Assembly: GCA_001898185.1 (NCBI GenBank)
Contig: MKTI01000002.1
Location: forward strand, 1 to 64,000
DNA length: 64,000 nt
Direction: 5' to 3'
From: Cellulomonas sp. 73-145
GTDB taxonomy: Bacteria > Actinomycetota > Actinomycetes > Actinomycetales > Cellulomonadaceae
Made by a program: the position numbers and the translations under genes. Position 1 is the first letter of the stretch. Every line of letters starts with the position of its first letter. Positions 27,171 to 33,796 of the stretch are shown here, piece after piece. The notes under the pieces are model-generated. The model made no database searches, was not told the DNA's origin, and saw only the letters and a program-made list of their open reading frames with translations.

Positions 27171-27200
27171 GAATAAGCCGGAGTAGAGTCCTCTCTATTC
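27171..27200 (+). promoter_or_regulatory. Inverted repeat upstream of the DUF2249 gene
   Basis: An AT-richer patch carries TAGAG-TCCT-CTCTA (27184-27197), a perfect 5-base inverted repeat with a 4-base centre. It is nested in a wider GAATA (27171-27175) and TATTC (27196-27200) pair. TAGAGT or TATTCA could serve as a -10. The site lies 60-90 bases before the DUF2249 start and is a candidate operator. Confidence 0.4.
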
Positions 27201-27262
27201 AGGGCGAGACACGGCCCTGTCCCGGGCGGAGCGCCCGGCGCGACGTCACCGAGGAGCACCAC

Positions 27263-27574
27263 GTGAGCGAGCCCATCGAGATCCTGCCCAGCGCCCCCGC
27301 GGCCTCCGGCCACTCCTGCGGCTGCGGCGGCCACGACGAGGCCGTCCCGGTGCTCGACGTGCGCACCATCCCGCACGCCATCCGCCACGCCGCGGTGTTC
27401 GGCGCCTTCGACGCGATCGCCCCGGGCGGCTCGATGGTGATCGTCGCCCCGCACGCGCCGCTGCCGATGCTGTGGCAGCTGTCCGAGCGCGCGCCGATCG
27501 ACGTGGAGTTCCTCGTCGAGGGCCCCACCGAGTGGCACGTCCGTCTCACCCGGCTGGCCACCGCCGCCGTCTGA
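27263..27574 (+). CDS. DUF2249 domain protein with N-terminal Cys/His motif
   Basis: A 103-residue protein. An N-terminal HSCGCGGHDE motif (about residues 16-25) could bind metal. A TusA/SirA-like DUF2249 fold follows (LDVRTIPHAIRHAAVFGAFDAI, GGSMVIVAPHAPLPMLWQL, EFLVEGPTEWHVRLTR). DUF2249 proteins are often encoded with denitrification, NO-response or haemerythrin genes, and the biochemical role is not settled. GTG at 27263 was chosen because GAGGAG lies seven bases upstream; the longer frame overlaps the putative operator. It is followed by a strong terminator. Confidence 0.82.
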   Translation: MSEPIEILPSAPAASGHSCGCGGHDEAVPVLDVRTIPHAIRHAAVFGAFDAIAPGGSMVIVAPHAPLPMLWQLSERAPIDVEFLVEGPTEWHVRLTRLATAAV

Positions 27575-27581
27575 GGCGCCA

Positions 27582-27618
27582 GGTGCCGGGCCGGCCCTCC
27601 CCGAGCCGGCCCGGCACC
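27582..27618 (+). terminator. Strong GC hairpin after the DUF2249 gene
   Basis: Perfect 14-base stem, GGTGCCGGGCCGGC (27582-27595) with GCCGGCCCGGCACC (27605-27618), and a 9-base loop, eight bases after the stop. There is no U-tract, which is common for high-GC actinobacteria. It marks the end of the nitrate/MoCo island. Confidence 0.7.
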
Positions 27619-27642
27619 CGTCGTCAGCGAACGAGGCCCTCG

Positions 27643-27675
27643 AAGGAGGCCCCCGAAGGAGGCCCTCGAAGGAGG
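27643..27675 (+). repeat. Three tandem 13-base units each carrying AAGGAGG, before DUF488
   Basis: AAGGAGG occurs at 27643-27649, 27656-27662 and 27669-27675, an exact 13-base period within near-identical units (GAGGCCCTCG between them). Only the last is at ribosome-binding distance (five bases) from the ATG at 27681. The extra copies look like slippage duplications of a Shine-Dalgarno region. Confidence 0.75.
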
Positions 27676-27680
27676 CAGGC

Positions 27681-28049
27681 ATGAGCGGCGTCGTACGGAT
27701 CAAGCGGGTCTACGACGACCCGGCGCCCGAGGACGGCTACCGCGTGCTGGTCGACCGCCTCTGGCCGCGCGGCGTCAGCCGCGAGCGCGCCGCCGTCGGC
27801 ACCTGGCTCAAGCAGGTCGCCCCGAGTGCCGAGCTGCGCACCTGGTGGGACCACGACCCCGCCCGCCTCGACCAGTTCACCGCCCGCTACCGCGCGGAGC
27901 TGGACGCGAACCCCGCGCTCGACGAGCTGCACCGGCTGCTGCACGACCACCCGGTGGTCACCCTCGTCTACTCCGCGCGCGACCCGCACCTGAACCAGGC
28001 CGAGGTGCTGCGCGAGTACCTCGCTACCCGCCGATATGGCCCGCGATGA
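27681..28049 (+). CDS. DUF488 family protein (YeaO-like)
   Basis: A 122-residue protein with the family landmarks IKRVYDDPAPEDGYRVLVDRLWPRGVSRE, WWDHDPARLDQFTARYRAEL and VVTLVYSARDP (each quoted in part by position near residues 7, 52 and 90). The family is widespread and of unknown biochemical function. Its ribosome site is the last of the three tandem AAGGAGG copies. The 3' end overlaps the convergent transporter gene by 26 bases, so the two stop regions are interleaved. Confidence 0.85.
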   Translation: MSGVVRIKRVYDDPAPEDGYRVLVDRLWPRGVSRERAAVGTWLKQVAPSAELRTWWDHDPARLDQFTARYRAELDANPALDELHRLLHDHPVVTLVYSARDPHLNQAEVLREYLATRRYGPR

Positions 28050-29226
28050 TGCTGGTCACCACCACCGACGTGATGGTCACGGTGGAGAAGCCCGCGACGA
28101 TCATCTTCGGCAGGATGTCCCCCTCGATGGCGGCGACCTCCTCCGGCGTCTCACCCGCACCGCGGGCTGCCTCCTGGCTGAGGATCATCGTGCCGGGGAA
28201 GCCGTACAGCGCGGTCAGGCCGATGCCGACCGACATGGGCACCGTGTAGCCCAGCAGCTTGCCGGTCACCCCGGCGAACAGCACGATCCCGACCAGGCCG
28301 AACGCGAACGCCAGGAGCAGCGGCAGGGCCAGCGCCTTCACGTCCGCCGGCACCACCCCGGCCAGGGGGGCGAACACCAGGATCATGATCGAGATCATCA
28401 TCAGGCCCAGGGAGTCGATGCCCACCAGCACGGACGGCTTGAGCACCCCGGTGGCGCGCAGCGTGATGCCGAGCAGCAGGGCGACGACGAACGTGTTGAG
28501 CACCCCGTCCGTCAGGTTGTTCATCAGGATGGAGACGAGCACGGCGGCGCCGACCACCAGCAGCGTGCCGGCCGTCGTCTGCAGCGCCGCCGGCAGCCGG
28601 CTGGTGCGGGCCTCCTGCGACTCGACGGTGGCGGCCGGGGCCAACCGGCCGGCGCGGTACTCGCCGCGCAGCCGCTGCGCCTCCCGCCGCAGGATCACGG
28701 ACGTGAGCGGGAAGCCGAGCAGCCCCTGCAGGGCCGCGATCAGCACGGGGAAGACGGCCACCGCGGTGAGGCCGTAGCCGAGGGCCGCCTCCTGCACGAT
28801 CAGCACCGAGATGGTGCCGCCGCTCAGGGCCCCGGTACCGGCGATGGCGAAGTCCCGGGCGCTGGCCACGCCCGGGTAGCCGCCGGGGGCGCGGCCGTGG
28901 AAGATCACCGCCGCCAGCAGCAGCGCCAGGCCGATGCCGACCACCGTCGCGATGCCGATCAGCAGGGTGCGCCACTGCCGCTTGAAGTCGTCGAGGCTGA
29001 TCAGCGTGCCCAGGTGCACGACGATCAGCCCCACCACGACGCCGCCCAGCGCCAGCAGCGCGGAGCTGCCCAGCATGTCGTGCGGGAACAGGTCGGTGAG
29101 GAACCCGACCAGGAAGATCAGCGAGGCCACGAACAGGGACGACAGCAAGGACCGGGTCCGCTTCGCGATCAGGTCGCTGACCGTCCAGATCGCCATCACG
29201 GAGACGAACGCGAGCACCGGGTTCAT
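28024..29226 (-). CDS. GltS-like multi-pass transporter of uncertain substrate
   Basis: A 400-residue membrane protein with about eleven helices. It is divided by a cytoplasmic charged stretch (VILRREAQRLRGEYRAG) near the middle, with Gly/Ser/Pro-broken helices in each half (GTGALSGGTISVLIVQEAALG and ALYGFPGTMILSQEAARG). The layout resembles GltS/ESS-type sodium-carboxylate carriers, but I cannot name the family firmly. The ATG at 29226 overlaps the pepA stop by four bases. Coupling to a leucyl aminopeptidase suggests transport of a peptide breakdown product or amino acid (inference). Confidence 0.6.
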   Translation of the reverse strand: MNPVLAFVSVMAIWTVSDLIAKRTRSLLSSLFVASLIFLVGFLTDLFPHDMLGSSALLALGGVVVGLIVVHLGTLISLDDFKRQWRTLLIGIATVVGIGLALLLAAVIFHGRAPGGYPGVASARDFAIAGTGALSGGTISVLIVQEAALGYGLTAVAVFPVLIAALQGLLGFPLTSVILRREAQRLRGEYRAGRLAPAATVESQEARTSRLPAALQTTAGTLLVVGAAVLVSILMNNLTDGVLNTFVVALLLGITLRATGVLKPSVLVGIDSLGLMMISIMILVFAPLAGVVPADVKALALPLLLAFAFGLVGIVLFAGVTGKLLGYTVPMSVGIGLTALYGFPGTMILSQEAARGAGETPEEVAAIEGDILPKMIVAGFSTVTITSVVVTSIIAGHIGG

Positions 29227-30776
29227 GCGCGGGCCCTCGCGCCGGCCGGTGCCGTCCCCGCTGGGGGTGTGAACGTGCGGGCGAGCTCCAGCAGCAGCCG
29301 TGCGCCGTAGCCGGTGGCGCCCTTGGACCGCCACGACTCGTCGGCGTCGGCCTGCATGGGCCCGCACATGTCGAGGTGCGCCCACGGCAGCCCGCCGACG
29401 AACTCGTCGAGGAACAGCGCCGCCGTGATGGTGCCGGCGTGCGGACCGCCGAGGTTGGCGATGTCGGCGATGTCGGAGTCCAGCTGCTTGCGGTAGCTCC
29501 GCTCCAGCGGCAGCTGCCACACGCGCTCCGCGGTGGCCGCCGCCGCCGCCTTCACCTGCTCCACCACCGCCTGGTCGTTGCCGAGCGTGGCGGCCATCGC
29601 CGGGCCGAGCGCCGCCAGCGCCGCACCTGTCAGGGTCGCGATGCTGACCACGGCCTGCGGCTGCTCCTCGACGACCAACGCGAAGGCGTCGCTCATCACC
29701 AGCCGCCCCTCGGCGTCGGTGTTGCGCACCTCCACGGTGGTGCCCGACCGGGTGTGCAGCACGTCGCCGAGCACGTAGGCGCTCCCGGAGGGCACGTTGT
29801 CGGTGCAGGCGAGGAACGCGGTGACGCGGCTCGGTACGTGCAGGTCACGCAGGCCGGTGAACGCGCCCACGATGGCGCCGGCGCCGCCCATGTCCATCTT
29901 CATCAGCAGGTGCATCGGGTCGGACGGCTTCAGGCTGATCCCGCCGGAGTCGTACGTGATCCCCTTGCCGACCAGGGCGAGGTGTCCGGCCGGCTCGCCG
30001 TCCGGGGTGTAGACGAGCCTGACCATCCGGGGCTCCTCCACGCTGCCGCGGTTGACGCCCAGCAGCCCGCCGCACCCCATCTGCACCAGCTGGTCGGGCC
30101 CGAACACCTCGACGTCGAACCCGTGCGCGCGGCCCAGCTCCACCGTGGCGTCCGCCAGGTCGGCCGCCGTCAGGTGCGCCGCCGGGGTGTTGACCAGGTC
30201 GCGGGCCACCAGGGCGGCCCGGGCGGTCACCAGACCCTCACGGGCACCCCTCGCCGCCTCGCTCTGGTCGACGCCGGGGAGCACCAGCTGCAGGTCCGTC
30301 AGCGCGACGCGCTTGGGCGCGCTCTGGAGCTCGGAGTACCGGTAGCGGGCGAGCACGGCCCCCTCGGTCGACGCGCGTGCTGCGGCCGCCGGTGCGACGT
30401 CGCCGAGCGCCGGCACGTGCAGCCGGAGGCGCGGCGCCGATGCCGCGGCACGGGCGAACGCCGCCGCGGCGTCCCGCAGCGAGGCGGCGTCCTGGTCGGC
30501 GAGAGCCCCGGCGCCGACCGCCACCAGCAGCGGGCCGTCGGCACGCGGGACGACGAGCGCGCTGCCGACCTCTCCGCTGAAGCCCGCCCGCTCCAGGGCC
30601 GGCCTGGTCAGGCCGAGCGCGGGGTCGACGGGAGCGTCCCTGTGCACCAGCACGCCGAGGGCGTCGACACCCTCGAGGTCGTCCGCGGCACCGACCACGC
30701 GCGCCGTCGGCGGTGCCACCTGGGACGGCACCGCGGTGAAGGAGTCCGGGATGAGCTTGTTGGGGCGGCGTGCCAT
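29223..30776 (-). CDS. pepA: Leucyl aminopeptidase (M17 family)
   Basis: Cytosolic dizinc/dimanganese exopeptidase that removes N-terminal residues from peptides. The 517-residue protein has an Ala-rich N-terminal domain. Its catalytic domain has the metal and catalytic motifs VGKGITYDSGGISLKPSD, MKMDMGGAGAIVG and the signature NTDAEGRL, followed by SDAFAL. GGAGGGATCGCC precedes the ATG at 30776. The stop overlaps the downstream transporter start. Length and motif order are normal. Confidence 0.93.
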   Translation of the reverse strand: MARRPNKLIPDSFTAVPSQVAPPTARVVGAADDLEGVDALGVLVHRDAPVDPALGLTRPALERAGFSGEVGSALVVPRADGPLLVAVGAGALADQDAASLRDAAAAFARAAASAPRLRLHVPALGDVAPAAAARASTEGAVLARYRYSELQSAPKRVALTDLQLVLPGVDQSEAARGAREGLVTARAALVARDLVNTPAAHLTAADLADATVELGRAHGFDVEVFGPDQLVQMGCGGLLGVNRGSVEEPRMVRLVYTPDGEPAGHLALVGKGITYDSGGISLKPSDPMHLLMKMDMGGAGAIVGAFTGLRDLHVPSRVTAFLACTDNVPSGSAYVLGDVLHTRSGTTVEVRNTDAEGRLVMSDAFALVVEEQPQAVVSIATLTGAALAALGPAMAATLGNDQAVVEQVKAAAAATAERVWQLPLERSYRKQLDSDIADIANLGGPHAGTITAALFLDEFVGGLPWAHLDMCGPMQADADESWRSKGATGYGARLLLELARTFTPPAGTAPAGARARA

Positions 30777-30926
30777 GGCGATCCCTCCTCCGGGCGCGCG
30801 TGCGGCGCCATGCCCACCCTCGGACGCGGCGGAGAGCCCGACATCACCCGTTCCGGACGACCTGCACGTCCCGGGGGAAGGGACACGGGAGCAGCGCACG
30901 TGTGCGGCACGGGTTCCCGGGCAGCG

Positions 30927-32720
30927 TCAGCGCAGCGGCCAGACGAGCGGGATCACCACCAGGGCGACGACCAGCCAGGCCAGCATGGTGACCAGCCCGA
31001 GCCGCCAGTAGTCGCCGAACCGGTACCCGCCGGGGCCCATCACCATCATGTTGGACGGGGTCGCGATCGGGGTGAGGAAGGACGCGGCACCGGCGACCGC
31101 CACCGTCATCAGCACGGGCTCGACCCCCGTGCCGGCGGCCTGCGCGGCGGCCACGGCGATGGGCACCACGATCAGCGCCGTGGCGGTGTTGCTCACCACC
31201 TGGCCCAGTGCGGCGGTGACCAGGAAGATCGCGACCAGCAGCAGGTACGGCGACAGGTCACCGACCACGCGCAGCAGGCCGCGCGCCAGCAGGTCCGCCG
31301 CTCCCGAGCTCGAGATGGCGGTGGACAGCGGGATCAGCCCGCCGAGCAGCACCACCGTCTGCCAGGAGACCGCCCGGTACGCGTGCTGGGGAGTCACCAC
31401 CCGAAGGGCCACCATCGCGACCGCGGCACCCAGCCCGGCGACCGCCGGCGGCACCACGCCGGTGGCCAGCAGCACCACCATCACCCCGAGCACCACCAGC
31501 GCCTCGGCGGAGCGCGCCCCCATCGGCACCGCCTGGCGGCGCACCTGGTCGGGCGCGTCGACCACGAGGACGTCGCGGTGGTCCACGAGGGAGTCGACCA
31601 CGGCCCACGGACCGTGCAGCAGCAGGCTGTCACCCTCGGTCAGCACGGTGCCCCGCGCCCCTGACTCCTTGCCCAGGTGCCGCACCGCGAGGATCACCAG
31701 CGAGCCCACGCGCACCATGCCCGGGAACACCCGCTCGCCCACGAGCTCGGACCGCGGCGGGACCACCACCTCGACCACGCCGCTCTCCCGCGTGAGCAGC
31801 TCGTCACCGCCGACCGGCCGCTGCCGTACGTCCAGCTGCCAGCGGGCGGCGAACCCGATGACGGCCTCCGCCGGTCCGTTCACCACGATCGCGTCACCCG
31901 CCTCCACGGTCCGGCCCACCGCTGCCGCAGCACCGTCGACCGTCTGCACCCCGAGCACCCGGACCGCCGGCGGGTCGTGCGCCGGCACCGGGGTCCCGAC
32001 CAGGGGCGAACGGGGCGGCACCGCCAACCGGTAGAAGCCGTCCTGCAGGGCGTAGTGCCCGGCGAGCGCGCCGGCGTGCCGACTGAGGTCCGCCAGCGGC
32101 GATCCGGCAGACGCCGCGGGCAGCAGCCGTGGCCCGAGGTACGCGCTGATCGCGATCGTCACCGCGAGGAGCGGCACACCGAGCACGGCGAACTCGAAGA
32201 AGCCGAACGACCCGTGCCCGTCCGCGGCGGCCGCCTCGCTGACGATCACGTTCACGGGGCTGCCGGACAGCGCCAGCAGCGACCCGGCGTGGGCGGCGAA
32301 CGCGAGCGGCAGCGCCAGCTGCGACGGCGCGTGCCCGTTGCGCACGGCCAGCACCACCACCATCGGCAGCAGGGCCGCGACGGAGCCGTTGGGGCTGACC
32401 ACAGCGGTGAGCAGCCCGGCGAGCAGCATCACCGCCACCAGCAGCTGGCGCCGCCCCGACCCGGTCCGTGCGGCGATCGCCTGGCCGGCCCACGCGGTCA
32501 CGCCCGTGGCGTCCAACGCCTCGCTGACCACGAACAACGAGGCGACGAAGACCACCACGGGGTCGCCGAAGCCCGCCAGCGCCTGTCGCGCGTCCAGCAC
32601 GCCGGTCGCGTAGAGGGCCAGGGTCGTGAGGATCGCGACGACACCGACCGACAGCTTGTTCCACAGGAACAGGCCGACCGTCGCCGCCAGGACGACGAGG
32701 CTGATGATCGCCGGGTCCAT
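30927..32720 (-). CDS. SLC13/DASS-type transporter with two TrkA-C domains
   Basis: A 597-residue membrane protein. Two membrane halves carry the paired transporter motifs SPNGSVAALLPM with SGSPVNVIVSEAA, and SNTATALIVVPIAV with TPIATPSNMMVMGPGGY. Two soluble RCK/TrkA-C-like domains (about 205-290 and 295-380) lie between them. The family moves divalent anions such as sulfate, dicarboxylates or silicate/arsenite-like substrates; the substrate here is open. The N-terminus starts MDPAIISLVVLAATVGLFLW at 32720; the ribosome site is weak. It follows a DUF1269 gene by 16 bases and is probably co-transcribed. Confidence 0.85.
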   Translation of the reverse strand: MDPAIISLVVLAATVGLFLWNKLSVGVVAILTTLALYATGVLDARQALAGFGDPVVVFVASLFVVSEALDATGVTAWAGQAIAARTGSGRRQLLVAVMLLAGLLTAVVSPNGSVAALLPMVVVLAVRNGHAPSQLALPLAFAAHAGSLLALSGSPVNVIVSEAAAADGHGSFGFFEFAVLGVPLLAVTIAISAYLGPRLLPAASAGSPLADLSRHAGALAGHYALQDGFYRLAVPPRSPLVGTPVPAHDPPAVRVLGVQTVDGAAAAVGRTVEAGDAIVVNGPAEAVIGFAARWQLDVRQRPVGGDELLTRESGVVEVVVPPRSELVGERVFPGMVRVGSLVILAVRHLGKESGARGTVLTEGDSLLLHGPWAVVDSLVDHRDVLVVDAPDQVRRQAVPMGARSAEALVVLGVMVVLLATGVVPPAVAGLGAAVAMVALRVVTPQHAYRAVSWQTVVLLGGLIPLSTAISSSGAADLLARGLLRVVGDLSPYLLLVAIFLVTAALGQVVSNTATALIVVPIAVAAAQAAGTGVEPVLMTVAVAGAASFLTPIATPSNMMVMGPGGYRFGDYWRLGLVTMLAWLVVALVVIPLVWPLR

Positions 32721-32736
32721 GTCGGTCGCGAGCTGG

Positions 32737-33228
32737 TCAGGCGGTCGGCCCGGCCAGCTCCTCCGCGAGCTCCTTCTCGTCCTGCTCGGACAGCGAGGTC
32801 TTGAGCACCGTCCCGCCGAAGGGGGCCAGTGCGGCACCGAACTTGTCCTCGGTCACCTTCCTGGCCATCACCACCACCGCGGCGTGGCCCGGTGCCAGCA
32901 GGTCCTCGACGCGGTCACGGAACGCCCGGTCGATGCCGGACTTGCTCAGCCTGCCCGTCAGCGCACCGAGCGCACCGCCGACGAGGAACCCGAACGCGGG
33001 CACCAGGAACAGCAGCCCGAAGAGCCAGCCCCACAGCGCACCGGACGCTGCCGATGCGCCGACGATGCGCGCCGGGGTGTCGACGTGCTTCTTCCCGTCG
33101 GGGTCGATCCGCACCACCGCGAGACCGGTGAGCTCGACGACGAAGTCGGACTGCAGGCCCAGCACCGCCTGGTACGCCTTCTCCGCGGTCGCGTGGTCCT
33201 CGTAGCCCAGGATGATCAGCTCGGACAT
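32737..33228 (-). CDS. DUF1269 membrane protein
   Basis: A 163-residue protein. A soluble ferredoxin-like half (MSELIILGYEDHATAEKAYQ to GKKHVDTPARIVG) comes first. A Gly-rich hairpin of two membrane helices follows (ASGALWGWLFGLLFLVPAFGFLVGGALGALTG, residues about 62-95), then a second soluble half (AAVVVMARKVTEDKF). This is the DUF1269 pattern, of unknown function and often stress-linked. GAAGGAGGAG precedes the ATG at 33228. Confidence 0.88.
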   Translation of the reverse strand: MSELIILGYEDHATAEKAYQAVLGLQSDFVVELTGLAVVRIDPDGKKHVDTPARIVGASAASGALWGWLFGLLFLVPAFGFLVGGALGALTGRLSKSGIDRAFRDRVEDLLAPGHAAVVVMARKVTEDKFGAALAPFGGTVLKTSLSEQDEKELAEELAGPTA

Positions 33229-33336
33229 CGCTCCTCCTTCGGTAGGGCCGTGCCACCGGGCGCAGCCGTCGCTGCACCGTCGCATCGGGGGGGCTCGGGC
33301 AGACCACCCGTTACGGGTGGTCCGGTGCCCGCCGGC

Positions 33337-33537
33337 TCAGTCCGGGATCGTCACCACCTCGACGATCGCGACCCCGAGCTCGGCGAGGCGGTTGAGGATG
33401 CCCTGCAGCTCCTCGGGATCCTGGACGGGGCCCACCAGGCTGGTCTGCGCCGGGTGCTGCACGGGACTCAGCCCGGGGAACCCCGCGAGCGCGCCTTCAG
33501 GCAGCTCGGAGTCGACCCGGATCATCAGCCGAACCAC
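33337..33537 (-). CDS. Small hypothetical protein (66 residues)
   Basis: Start at GTG 33537 with GGGAGG six bases upstream. The product VVRLMIRVDSELPEGALAG continues to a C-terminal beta-alpha-beta-like segment (DPEELQGILNRLAELGVAIVEVVTIPD, residues about 40-66) with no membrane helix. The longer frame upstream is an Arg-rich shadow. I do not recognise the family. It lies between DUF1269 and the divergent LuxR regulator. Confidence 0.6.
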   Translation of the reverse strand: MVRLMIRVDSELPEGALAGFPGLSPVQHPAQTSLVGPVQDPEELQGILNRLAELGVAIVEVVTIPD

Positions 33538-33796
33538 GTCCGCCTCCCTCACGTCCGGAGCGCAACGCTGCCGCGCCGGGGCGCCACCGGCCTCCCCCGA
33601 ACCGGGCGAGCCCCGGAACTTCCGAGTCGCTGACCGTTGCCCATTGCCCGCTGGCGTGGTGATCATGGCCCGGAGCAGGCTCGTGGGCCTCGCTCGAGCG
33701 CCGGGGGGCGGCGCGGTGCACCTGCACCGGACCGGGATGCCCCGGTGGCGGTGGGCCGGGGACCTGACGAGGTCCGTGGCCGAGACGGGGGCGGCC

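Noticed and set aside
30887..31664. Long plus-strand frames across pepA and the SLC13 gene
   Set aside because: His/Gln/Arg-rich shadow translations of convincingly assigned minus-strand genes.
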